This document shows positions 54,679-64,000 of a stretch of 64,000 bases of DNA, in pieces. Within the stretch, counting starts at the first letter, position 1. Each line of letters starts with the position of its first letter. The notes under the pieces are model-generated. The model worked only from the letters and a program-made list of their open reading frames with translations, was not told where the DNA came from and ran no database searches. Source of the DNA: Ascarosepion bandense. Its lineage: Eukaryota > Mollusca > Cephalopoda > Sepiida > Sepiidae. The translations under genes were made by a program, and so were the position numbers. Where the stretch lies: the NCBI GenBank assembly GCA_037127315.1, contig JBBBDQ010001294.1, positions 2,567,001 to 2,631,000 of the forward strand. Reading direction: 5' to 3'.

Positions 54679-54879
54679 AAACATTATAAAAAAGGCTCTT
54701 CAAATACCTCTATTTTTAACCCACACTAAAAGACTTGAATAACAGATTTTTTGATGTTTCTTCAAGAAAAGTTAATTTTTTTGTTTACTATAATTTTTAC
54801 TCTGTACAAGGCTCTAGAGCCACTGAAAATAGAGGGTTACAGAATAAGACGGATAGTTTATGGTTGATATGTGTGGAAG

Positions 54880-55445
54880 ATAACAGTTAACCCTAGAATT
54901 GAACAGGTTAAGATTGTAATGATTGGGGAAGTAGCGGAACTCTGGATCCTGATTGGTCATCAAATCGCAAAATTCAAAATACGTCAGAGAAACGGTTTTT
55001 CCATAGATAAAGAAAAAATAATTCTGTGAGCCACACCACGTGACTGGATTAAATATTTAAGGATAGTCTCTAACCGTTAACAGCGATCATTTCAAAGGAG
55101 GCGATTTGCTGACACACATCTAAGATGCAGCTTAACTTCAATTGTCTTCTCTCTCTCTCTCTTTCTCTTTCTCTATCTCAACAATTACTGCTACAAATTT
55201 ATCATTGAACACGAACTCTACTCATAAATTCTTACAAAGGTTTATAATTGAACATTAATTTCTGTAACTTTTGTTATACCTTCTTTTAATAAATTTCTAT
55301 TTTAGCATTCAAAGTGTATATTTCATTATTCCACTCTTCTACACTAATCCACACATTCCAACTGCCGACAACCAACCTTCTGATGAATACTCTTCTGAAG
55401 AATATTATTCAACATAAATCCTGTAAACTGTAGGCAGTTCGGTTA
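54880..55445 (+). other. Promoter-like, possibly LTR-derived segment
   Basis: Less AT-rich than its surroundings. In order: 'gattggtca' (CCAAT-type inverted), CACGTG E-box at about 55038, a TATA-like 'ttaaatatttaagg' 14 bases later, a CT-rich tract at about 55147-55180, and AATAAA at about 55290. This order fits an LTR or an isolated promoter, but I could not establish termini, target duplication or a downstream gene. Confidence 0.25.
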
Positions 55446-55666
55446 TGTCTGACACAAGGCCAAATAAAAGAACCATTAACCAGCTCCCTACACATCAATA
55501 TAATTGCAACGCCCAAATCAAAGATTACCCACTAGTGAGAACTGAATGCCATCTCCAGAGATCAGTCCTGAGCGATCGTAAAAGGATGCAGTAAGCTGCC
55601 TAGACCATGACCTCCACCTAATCCAAGGGAATATAGGGTATAATGTTTTAAACCGGCTAGACCTGA

Positions 55667-55880
55667 TGTGCGTTGTGGTGCAATGGATATTGACTCTGAG
55701 CAACAAATCAGGGTGCCGAGTTCGAACTCCTGTTGAAATACTTGCATTCACTTACGCACAAATACCCTTGCAGAAAGCAATGGCAATCTACTGCAGGATA
55801 ATCTTCTGTCCAGTCAGTCATGTTTTTTTCGATACATGTTCATCCAAAGCTTGTATCACGTATGGTACTTAACTGACTGA
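55667..55880 (+). mobile_element. SINE-A with internal deletion
   Basis: tRNA-like head ('gttgtggtgcaatggatatt', 'gagttcgaactcc') joins directly to the distal body ('agaaagcaatggcaatctac') and the 3' end. About 110 central bases are missing. Its 3' flank matches that of the 59.06-kb copy. Confidence 0.85.
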
Positions 55881-56214
55881 CACTTGGGCTAACAAAAGGA
55901 ATTCAATGTTAACAGTCAATCGCATTATGAATACCACTTATGATTTTTTATTTTTTTAATTTTTTTAGCTTTTTTCAGGTTCGGGTATGACTGCGAATCA
56001 GCAACTGTTCGAATTTAGTTTTCCTTCTTCTCCACTTGCTGCCACCCAGAAACCAAGCCTTCTTTGCTATTTAAACAGGGAGAAAGCTGGATACATCCCG
56101 TTTCCAGGCTTATTAGAACGAAGTGAAAACAAGACTCGGCAAAAATTTGAAGTCAGTCTACCGGTTCCAATCTTCACACCAATAACTGCTTACACGCGTA
56201 TATATATATATATA
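55881..56214. other. Intergenic DNA, nothing recognised
   Basis: The plus-strand frame 55987-56376 runs from unique sequence into the SINE-C array and has no recognised similarity. Confidence 0.45.
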
Positions 56215-56675
56215 TTTTTTAATCATATCACCCCAAGCAAGGCGATAACGCCACTGATGCACAGGGGGCTACGTAAGGGTAAAAAGAATGGAAAAGAGAA
56301 AGCCGGAAACCACATCATAAACAGGGAACAAGGGATGCGCCTCTTCACCTGTTCAGTAGACGTGGGTGGAGTGTGAACCGGGCGATAGTTTAGTCTATCT
56401 ACTGCAATTGGAAAAAATAAAAATAAAAGTGAAAAGATTGGAAAAGAAAAAACCGGAAACCGCATCCTAAACAGAAAAAAGTGATGAGCCTCTTCACCTG
56501 TTCAATAGATGTGGGTGGAGTGTGAACCGGGCGATAGTTTAGTCTATCTACTCCAATTGGAAAAAATAAAAATAAAAGAGTGAAAAGATTGGAAAAGAGA
56601 AAACCGGAAACCGCATCCTAAACAGGAAACAAGGGATGAGCCTCTTCACCTGTTCAATAGATGTGGTTTATATTT
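56215..56675 (-). mobile_element. SINE-C with triplicated head
   Basis: On the minus strand the terminal tail shared with LINE-2 is at 56219-56280. The head module (B-box-like 'ggttcacactcc', 'ctgtttaggatgcggtttcc') is present three times with period about 145-155 (units from about 56285, 56432, 56583; the last truncated before the B-box). Units are nearly identical, so the amplification is recent. Confidence 0.75.
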
Positions 56676-57327
56676 GAGTAGTAAGCAAATTATGTGGTAG
56701 ATTTAATAAACATATCTATATTCATGTAAGCCTCGCAAAATAATCAGTTAGACGTGTTCTGAGGACATTTCCAATAAATATTGAAACATAAACAAAATCA
56801 AACACGACTCCTGTTAATCAAATATTAATTACCTAAAATCATTTTTTTATTTGTGTGATCATTCTTTATGTGCGTGTATTCGAGCGATGAGCTACCACTC
56901 CAAAGTAGATTTTGTTCTTTGACTTATCGATTGATTTTTTTCTCTTACTCTACTTGATTAGTCAGCTCACTGCATTGAAGCTGTAACGATTTCAACTCAG
57001 CGCCGCATCAACGATGTCTGCAGAAATACAGCATAACGAAATGCTTCTTTTACTGATGTGCCCCAGAATTGCATAGATGAGGAAAATTATATAGAGACCT
57101 CAGCGAAAACTCGATACTTAACAATATTTAAAATGAATTTTTAATAATGAGAAATTGTTCTTGAAGCTTTTATTTTAGTTTTAATTTCAAGCTGAGAGAT
57201 TAAATTTAATATTTCCAAGAAACAACATATTATTATGCATTTTAAAACTAATTTAAATTGATTTAAAGAAATTGTTTTTCGAAATTTCAAAGCTTTTTGG
57301 TTTTAGCGCTTTATTTTAGCAAAGTGC

Positions 57328-57332
<5 letters not shown>
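56676..57332. other. Intergenic DNA, nothing recognised
   Basis: No supported gene or element; ends at (TA)n 57333-57377. Confidence 0.5.
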
Positions 57333-57385
<53 letters not shown>

Positions 57386-57394
57386 GTTATATAT

Positions 57395-57535
57395 GTAAAT
57401 TAGTCATCCAAATACAAGCCTATTTTGCTGTATCACAGCTCATCAGTTTGTCTAGACATCTACTTGCTTCCAGCCGGGATCGAAACTCGACCGATTTAGT
57501 GTCAGTCGGAGTCCCTACTTCTTATGCCATAGGAG
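57395..57535 (-). mobile_element. SINE-B with hammerhead-like 3' end
   Basis: The minus-strand head carries 'atggcataagaagtaggga' and B-box 'gagtttcgatcccggc'. The 3' end 'actgatgagctgtgatacag' 'caaaataggcttgtatttgg' has a CUGAUGA core, a perfect five-pair stem II (GCTGT/ACAGC), AAAA in place of GAAA and a four-pair stem I (CAAA/TTTG). (TA)n follows. It abuts a SINE-A in the opposite orientation. Confidence 0.65.
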
Positions 57536-57540
57536 CACGT

Positions 57541-57817
57541 GCATTGTGGTGCAGCGGATATCGGCTCGGAACGAGAAATCGGAGAGGCGAGTGCGAATTT
57601 CAGTTGAAGTCCTTGCATTCACTTACACGCAAATACCCTTCTCTCCAGTCATGGGTTAAATAACAGGACAGATTGGGTTCTATAGCCTTGACTGGCAATT
57701 AGTCTACCTCAGAAAGTAATGGCAACCTACTGCGGGATGATCTTCTACCCAGCCAGTTATGTCTATTTTCGAGACATGATCACCCAAGCGTGTATCACGT
57801 ATAGCACTTAACTGACT
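57541..57817 (+). mobile_element. SINE-A, nearly complete
   Basis: Head ('ttgtggtgcagcggatatcg'), body and 3' end 'atagcacttaactgact'. About 25 bases of the central body are deleted. CpG-rich and little diverged, hence young. Confidence 0.9.
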
Positions 57818-59056
57818 AGATTTATAAAAATGTAAATTCTCTTTATTAAAAGATCTTCCAAAAATAAAATATACTATTCGGAAACTTTATTTGAGGAATA
57901 TTAGCTGATTTAAAGTATGATGAAACTGATTTAAAACAACTTATTTTTTTAAGTTTAAAATATCAGTGAAATACATTTTTATTTCTCGACGCTAGTTTAT
58001 TTATGTTAACAGGGTTTTTAACACCTATGTGACAGTTGATGACGGATATATTTTTATGAAATGTTCCTCTACAGGAGCGAAATGCATTACAAAAGTGCTC
58101 AAAAGTAAGACTAGGAAAAGCAAATAATCGTAAGCAAAAACATTTATTTTGGTTTTATTGTCCTCATAATAAAATAACTATTTGTTTGTATAAGCCATTA
58201 ATTCTTAACCGGGTCCATATAGTCTCTTGGAGGGTAGGTCATATATTGTTTTTGTTACTTCACGTAGTCATCACATAGATTGTCAGATCGTTTCTCAAGT
58301 TTTATAAACCTTTCAAAAAATGTTTAAACTGTTATTGAAACATTTCTTCACTGTTGCTATGATCTTTGAATCATTTGGACATTTGTCTCCCCTTCAAACA
58401 CCTTTTATCATTTTGAAATAGGAAATAGCTGGAACAGAATTTGATAATTTTTTTTCTCTAAAGTTAACCTAATACAAGTTTCAGAAGTCAATCAAGGGAG
58501 AAGATTACTGTATCTGGCGTGCGATATGAACGTAAGAGTAATATTGCCAAAATATACAGTATAGATAACAACTGACCGTATATTTAAAGAGACTAATATT
58601 GTAATGTACTTGGGAGCATCCACGTGGGAATCTCTTCCACAAGGTTAGAAGTTCTTGAGAAAAATTTTTATGAATGGAACATCTTCCTTTCCCAAAGAAA
58701 CTCGTAAAAAACTGAGTGATTCAGTCCCATGGATGCATTAAGGTGAGTCTTTGCTATAAAGTTCTTGAACATATGCGATGGAAGTAGTAATAGGCTTTTG
58801 ATGTGTCGTGTCCAAAAACATAATAATAATAAAAATATATGATTACACTGTCACTATGTAGTGTTCATGAAGATAAATAAATAGAAATTAATTAAAGTTT
58901 TAAAATAATTACAATAATTATAACAATTATAATAACTATCACTGCACTCTTTTTTCCTCTACACACAAACACGTGGCACTTTCTTTATTGGACTAGTAGT
59001 CAACACGTACAGGTCGTCAACAAGTGAGCCAACAAAGATTTCGGCACTTTTTTTCC
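57818..59056. other. Intergenic DNA, nothing recognised
   Basis: About 1.2 kb; no gene, RNA or element end identified despite reading both strands. Confidence 0.5.
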
Positions 59057-59337
59057 TCTCGGAGCGAGAAATCGGGGAGCCGAGTTCGAATTCCAGCCGA
59101 ATTCATTGCATTCACTTACGCGCAAATACCCTTGAGAAAGGTATTAATCCGTCTCTTCCCTCTAGTTATGGATTAAATAACAGAACAGATTGGGTTCTAT
59201 AACATCGGCTGACAGCCAGTCTACCACAGAAAGCAATGGCAATCTACTGCAGGATAATCTTCTGTCCAGTCCGTCATGTTTTTTTCGATACATGTTCGCC
59301 CAAAGCTTGTATCACGTATGGCACTTAACTGACTGAC
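59057..59337 (+). mobile_element. SINE-A, head slightly truncated
   Basis: Begins inside the tRNA-like head ('cggagcgagaaatcggggag'), B-box 'gagttcgaattcc', complete body and 3' end. Confidence 0.9.
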
Positions 59338-59361
59338 AGTTGGGCTAACAAAAGGAATTCA

Positions 59362-59514
59362 AGGATAGATTGGGTTCTATAGCCTTGGTCGGCAACCAGT
59401 CTACCGCAGAAAGCAATGGCAACCTACTGCGGGATAATCTTCTGCCCAGTCAGTCATGTTTCTTTCGAGACATGATCGCCCAAGCGTGTATCACGTATGG
59501 CACTTAACTGACTA
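59362..59514 (+). mobile_element. SINE-A 3' half
   Basis: Starts at 'atagattgggttctatagcc' and runs to the 3' end. It is separated from the previous copy by 24 bases that also follow the 55.67-kb copy. Confidence 0.85.
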
Positions 59515-60039
59515 AATAGTAACATCTCTCAGCACTCAACAAAAATTTCAGGTAAGAAAATCCCTGACACTTGTATTTTCCAACTAAATTAATTGGACAC
59601 TCATTGCACACATCTATTAAAATACGGGAAAGACAATATACACTTTACTTATTTTTATATTTTAATTATGTCGGATTCCGAGCCATATTTGATTTACATT
59701 TTACCCCAAACGCACAATTTTATTCAGTATTACTGTCACTTGTGACTCCAAAATCACATAACAATCAGATAATAAATACGTAATATAGAATAAATATTGT
59801 TGTTTCCACGTCTTGCTGAATCTCATTTTTACGAATTTTTTGTGTAGATAAATATTAGGGGGTTATAACTCCGCTACAGACATTTCGCCTATGGAGTAAT
59901 ATCCTATATGCTCAAAACCCAAATTCTATGAAACATCCATAGTCTTGCTAACTCTGTAAACAAAGAGCACTGTCTTATAAACAAATTCATTATCGCTGTT
60001 TTTTTCCCAAATTCCTTTAACTCTTAAACAGCAAGAAAT
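59515..60039. other. Intergenic DNA, nothing recognised
   Basis: No supported gene or element. Confidence 0.5.
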
Positions 60040-60044
60040 GATTG

Positions 60045-60487
60045 TGCGAACGTTCATTTTTATTGCCATGTTCACGATGTTTCAGCCGTTATACGCTCCG
60101 GCATTCTTCAGGTGTTAGAAATCTCGAACTGAATCCTTTATTTCAGTTACTGGGTTATATCATTCGCATTTCATATGCGATGCCACCTCCGAATGCCAAG
60201 TAGTTATGCCCTAACTTAACTCTTTTGTTCACCACTTCTATAGCCAGGTATTGAACTCACAACGTTTTGGCTCAAGTCATTGGAACTAACCAATGCTTAT
60301 ATCCACTGGGCCAGGTCACTTTGAGGAATGAGAATGATATACCCCATTGATCAAAATAAAGAGTTCGGTTCGAAATTTCTCACACCCGAAGAAGGCCGGA
60401 GCGTACAACAGCCGAAACGTCATAAACATAGCAATAATGATGAGGACAACAGTCTGAACAATGTAAACACTACATCATCTCAGAGGT
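60045..60487. mobile_element. SINE-Y pair in head-to-head orientation
   Basis: The minus-strand copy (about 60325-60050) is complete: A-box-like 'tggcccagtggatataagc', B-box-like 'gagttcaatacctgg', body, tail 'cctgaagaatgccggagcg' 'tataacggctgaaac'. A second, plus-strand copy lacking the tRNA head (about 60326-60487) carries the same tail ('ccgaagaaggccggagcgta', 'caacagccgaaacgtc'). Together they form inverted arms of about 130 bases. Confidence 0.7.
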
Positions 60488-60756
60488 AAATACTCTTACG
60501 GGAGAAAATACAAGTTTAAAAGGTAGTTTTATGTCTATTTTGACTTTAATTATATACAAAAACTATTGAAAGCGATGTTTTAACACCTTTTCCATAAAAG
60601 TAAATAAAGTTTGTAATGTTTTTAACTAACTCCTTGGAAAATTCCATACTAGCATTTTTCTTTTCTCTTCGATAAAAATATCGCCTTGATACAGACACAA
60701 CCTTGCCTTGTTCTACCAGTTTTATTTGCAAGCAAATACTCCAGGAAATGAATGAA

Positions 60757-60860
60757 TCCTAATAAAACGTAACTGCAAACGAAATTCAAATTAGGCTTAA
60801 CGATTTCGTTTTCCATAGTGATAACCATTGCACCACATCAGTATGCAGCTTATTTTACGA
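60757..60860 (-). mobile_element. SINE-E tRNA-like head
   Basis: The minus strand reads 'tgtggtgcaatggttatcac' then a decayed B-box. Relatives at 61.47-61.58 and 61.74-61.82 kb. Confidence 0.5.
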
Positions 60861-61207
60861 TTTTGTTGCCAATTAGTAATTTAGTCTCGAATCTCGAATG
60901 ATTCCCATATCCTTGGGATAAATTAAAATCAACAATCGATAATATCTGCTGATGTCTAACTTGACGATGCCCATAATCTATAAAGCAAATTGCATTAACT
61001 TTTTGGTCCTTCTGAAGATAACCAGTTTTCAAAATATCTTCCTCATCTCCAAATTCATGACTTTGACTTTTTCTACTGACTTATGGTTTCTTGAATTCCT
61101 TTGCTCGGGAATTCCTTTGCTACTTATATCGAGAACGGAACATTTTAGTTTTTTAAAAATATCTACTGACAGAACACAAAGCATGAATGGGATTTCATAA
61201 GTCTTTG

Positions 61208-61290
61208 TAAGGGGTTTAGCGTAAGCACTCTTATATAGGCGTGAATGTTGGACAATTTTCTCACAGATGGAGAAGCGACTCGGCGCTTCC
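61208..61290 (+). pseudogene. LINE-1 scrap
   Basis: The plus strand reads 'ALLYRRECWTIFSQMEKRLG', a piece of the LINE-1 C-terminal region. Confidence 0.6.
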
Positions 61291-61369
61291 ATATTCCGTA
61301 CAGATAACTATTCCGCAATATCACTATTTAATTTATTTTAAGAAGTTCTTTGAATGGACTAAAGAACAG

Positions 61370-61820
61370 AGACAAAGCAAGAATGGTAAAGTATATCAAA
61401 TTAGAGTAAGACAGGAAGTTTTGGAGAGTCATGAGCGCCCACGTCCTGAAAAGACTTAGCAGATAAAAGAAAAAAATACCAAAACGAGCGCAGACAACCT
61501 CAGGCGAAATTCGAACTCGTCTTGATAATTTTATGTCACGCACTGATAACTATTGCGCCACATCAGTATGCGGTTTATTTTAGGAATCTGTGTAAATGTA
61601 TGGCAGAACAAGAACAAAGAGTGATAATAAAATATAAAAAAAATACTTAGGGTAAAAACAAACATAAAGTTGTGGTGTGTCATTATCTCTCTCGTCCTGA
61701 ATGGACTTCGCAGATAAAAGAAAAAAGTACCAAAGCAAACACATGCAACCTCAGGCAAAATTTGAACATGATTATCAGTGCGGTTTCTGATAACCGTTGT
61801 TTCCGTATCAGCTAGAATTC
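61370..61820. repeat. Two tandem LINE-1-tail / antisense SINE-E composites
   Basis: Each unit (about 240 bases) has a plus-strand LINE-1 3' end ('gagagtcatgagcgcccacg' 'tcctgaaaagacttagcag' and its counterpart near 61.67 kb). The minus-strand tRNA-like head follows (A-box 'tgtggcgcaatagttatcag', B-box 'gagttcgaatttcgcc' in unit 1). Unit 2 is more decayed. Confidence 0.6.
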
Positions 61821-61994
61821 TTTGAAAACTTCTCTTGCTGATTATAATCAGAAATATACCTGGACGTTGATTTTTTAATTAAAGAACTTGAACAAAATAT
61901 TCAGATTGAAGAAGAATAGCAAAATAATGGTAAGATAATATATATGGTAAGATTACCATCCAACAACGTGTTAAAGTTACCGATGCCTATTACG

Positions 61995-62300
61995 AAAATG
62001 GGTGTTCAAACAAGAGAAGTCCCTAGGTTGCATCATCTCTCGAAATAGTGATGTCAATTGGCCACCAAAATCGTGCGACTTGACGTCTTTAGATTTCTTC
62101 CTTTGAGGTCATCTCAAAGTAAGATCTATACCAACAGGCCAACAACAATGCAACAGCTGAAGGATGAGACAATAAGGCATATTGGTGAGCTCGAGTAGCA
62201 ATTATGCAGAAACGTCATTAAAAATATTGACTGTTTTGTAGAGGTGTGCTGCCGAAGCCTTGGTGGACATTTGGGTGATATTATTTTTTAATATAATTGC
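61995..62300 (+). pseudogene. Mariner-type transposase C-terminal relic
   Basis: Across two frames: 'ISRNSDVNWPPKSCDLTSLD' 'FFL' then 'MQQLKDETIRHIGELE', 'CRNVIKNIDCFVEVCCRSLG' 'GHLGDI'. The order and motifs equal the element at 44.5-45.35 kb. It keeps the D of 'LTSLD' but is frameshifted, with an in-frame stop. Confidence 0.7.
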
Positions 62301-62424
62301 CATGGCTCAAATAACATGATACAAAAGTGAAATCAATAAAATTTCACCAATAACATTTACTGCTAACTTTTTTTATTTACTGCTAACTTTGATCTGTCTT
62401 AATGGAACACTCTATAGTTTATAA

Positions 62425-62770
62425 CAGGGGCCGGAAGCTTTTTGCTAACTATGTGCTGACTTATGGTTTTAAAATCATTCAGTGTACCAACAGTGTTTGC
62501 GTTTTTATACAAGTCAAAGTCAACATACCTGTTCTACAATATATTTTATATAGTAATATATACAATGATATGTAAACCACATTAATACAAAATGTTTTTT
62601 AATTGAAAAAAAAAATATTATTAATGAGAGACTTATCTTTGCATGGTTTTAGCCAGTTGCTTAATATCGTCAACATAATTTGTTACTTTGAGTTTTACAC
62701 AATTTGCGTGCCACAAGAAATTGCTTTACGTGCCACATGTGACACGCATTCCGTAAGTTAACGACCCCTG
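62425..62770. mobile_element. hAT-type MITE with 8-bp target duplication
   Basis: Termini CAGGGGCCG and CGACCCCTG (one mismatch) bound 346 bases. Flanks GTTTATAA (62417-62424) and TTTTATAA (62771-62778) agree at seven of eight positions, the duplication length typical of hAT transposons. No coding sequence. Confidence 0.8.
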
Positions 62771-62869
62771 TTTTATAAGGTGCAAAATAATCTTCATAGC
62801 TTCGGCATTGGGTAATAATTAACGTGCTAATCTTGGGAATTATTACTGCTGATTTTGGTCCGCTTCTTC

Positions 62870-64000
62870 TTTTTTATGTGTTGTGTCCTTCCAAGACGTA
62901 GGCGATCATGAACTTCTACTTGCCCCTATCCATTGTCGTTGTTAACATTTTTCCTCTTGGTATCTCTCTCAAACCCCGCTTCGCCATCCACTTGCTCAAG
63001 CCCTGCAAAGATGTCTTGCGCTGCCTTCTTCTGTCTCTCTTTGTTTCTACCCGTCATGTGAGTATTAGATTCTCCAAACCCTCCTTTCTCTTTATGTGTC
63101 CCAGAAACCTCAGCTGTCTCTTCCTGACATCAAGTATAAGTTTCCTTTTTGTTTGCATCCTTTCCAAAACTTCGTCGTTTCCCACATGCTCGGTCCATGT
63201 CATCTTTAGGATCTTTCTGTAGAACCACATTTCTGTTACTTCGACTCTTTCCTTCATCTTTGAGGATATTGCCCAGCATTTGCAGCCATATAGCAGAGCA
63301 CATATCACATAACAGTCCATTACTCTTTTCTTTGATTTCAACGAAATTTTCCTGTCTCTCAATACTCGTTTTAGCTTTTGAAATATGTCCTTAGTCATGC
63401 CAATACGCCATCAAATTAAAGTGTTGAGCTTTCCATCTTCTGTCAGAATACTTCTCAGGTATGTAAATTTCTGTACTTGCTTGGTTTTAGCATCCTTGAC
63501 TCGTAGTTGGCATTTAGTGGTCCCCTTTTCGCTGATAACTATGCATTGGGTTTTCTTGAAGTTTATTTTCAGCCCTTTCTCCTTTCCATTTCTACTTTCT
63601 GCGGGAGTTCCTGTATTTTCTTTTCTGTTATGGTGCCCTCCTACGAGGAATGGACTCTTTCTCTTACTATATATAATTACTTGCAGGACTTCCGGGATGG
63701 CAATTAAGAGCAGCTGTATACAGTTAAAGCCAGATACGATTCAAGCAATAAGCAGCGTAATTGTACCTTTCGAACTTACTTATTTCTAGTTACTTATTAT
63801 TAACACTTACATATGTTCTTATACAAATGCACTGTTTTGAACCTACCGTCTGTGTTACGCGTCTTACTTCCGACTAAACCGGTCACTACAACTTTGAGGC
63901 AATGTTTCGCCACAACAACTCCACAACAAATTGGCGGCAAAGATCCACAACACTTTCCATGTCTGCTACAAGCACTGTTTCATCTGCGTATCTTATATTG
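62870..64000 (-). pseudogene. LINE-1 copy running off the right edge
   Basis: The minus strand enters at 'NIRYADETVLVADM' with catalytic box YADE (63979-63990) instead of YADD. It is interrupted by a solo LTR, then continues 'EKKIQELPQKVEMERRKG', an open stretch at 63054-63398 ('DIFQKLKRVLRDRKISLKSK', 'EMWFYRKILKMTWTEHVGND') and the usual 3' end at about 62.87 kb with a short GAA tail. Several stops and frame changes. Confidence 0.8.
63626..63952 (-). mobile_element. Solo LTR inserted in LINE-1
   Basis: 327 bases, starting TGTTGTGG and ending CATAACA on the minus strand (TG...CA with TGTT/AACA short inverted ends). Flanked by GAAAG and GAAAA, a near-perfect five-base target duplication. Removing it restores the LINE-1 reading 'ADMEKKIQELPQKV'. 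It contains a TATA-like 'attatatatagtaag'. No internal retrotransposon sequence remains. Confidence 0.75.

Noticed and set aside
57333..57377. Long AT arrays as replication origins or promoters
   Set aside because: (TA)n arrays occur more than a dozen times here, mostly at SINE ends; no other origin or promoter feature accompanies them.
60375..60420. SINE-Y tail 'ctgaagaaggcc...ggccgaaacg' as a hammerhead ribozyme
   Set aside because: The words CUGANGA and GAAAC occur in the right order, but an extra A precedes the GGCC stem so stem II is out of register, and no stem I or proper stem III with a UH cleavage site can be formed in any of the copies (93, 22220, 49160, 60100, 60390).

Overview
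This is a repeat-dense, AT-rich animal genomic window that most probably comes from an octopus or a close cephalopod relative. Two things suggest this. (1) The only convincing host gene is a six-cadherin-repeat protocadherin whose ectodomain, membrane segment and proximal tail lie in one exon, the form massively expanded in octopuses. (2) Several tRNA-derived SINE families recur, built like the SINEs described from octopus and squid (the OK/OR and Ceph-SINE type). Nothing looks prokaryotic, viral or organellar. Family names were assigned by reading translations and motifs by eye, without any database search.

Layout. 1-14,700: AT-rich intergenic DNA with minisatellites, SINEs, an old mariner relic, a 5'-truncated CR1/Jockey-type LINE ('LINE-2', 8.8-10.1 kb), and a decayed hammerhead-ribozyme repeat at 7.3 kb. 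14,700-24,500: three LINE lineages on the minus strand. These are an RTE/BovB-like element ('LINE-1') with recognisable endonuclease and reverse transcriptase parts, LINE-2 pieces, and a third LINE C-terminus at 22.8-24.2 kb. 24,500-45,400: intergenic DNA with Tc1/mariner relics, Penelope-like element (PLE) ends in inverted pairs, hammerhead motifs, SINEs, microsatellites and tandem duplications. 45,951-51,932: the protocadherin gene, minus strand, three coding exons. 52,000-64,000: LINE-1 tails, MITEs, many SINEs, a transposase relic, a hAT-type MITE and a solo LTR inside a LINE at the right edge.

The protocadherin reads: exon 1 (49,486-51,932; six EC repeats, transmembrane segment, start of the cytoplasmic tail), exon 2 (48,839-48,992), exon 3 (45,951-46,399; rest of the tail and stop). 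Splice sites and phases join coherently to about 1,016 residues, except for one missing base in a C6 run within EC3. That is either an assembly error or a disabling frameshift.

Most notable signals: (a) a complete hammerhead ribozyme fold at about 35.69-35.75 kb in a repeat whose second copy (7.27 kb) has the catalytic G12 changed to A, a pattern explained by CpG decay; (b) a chimeric SINE at 47.3-47.7 kb with a near full-length 5S rRNA head joined to a tRNA-derived SINE, inside a protocadherin intron; (c) a SINE family sharing its 3' end with LINE-2; (d) inverted pairs of PLE 3' ends; (e) cleanly datable nested insertions.
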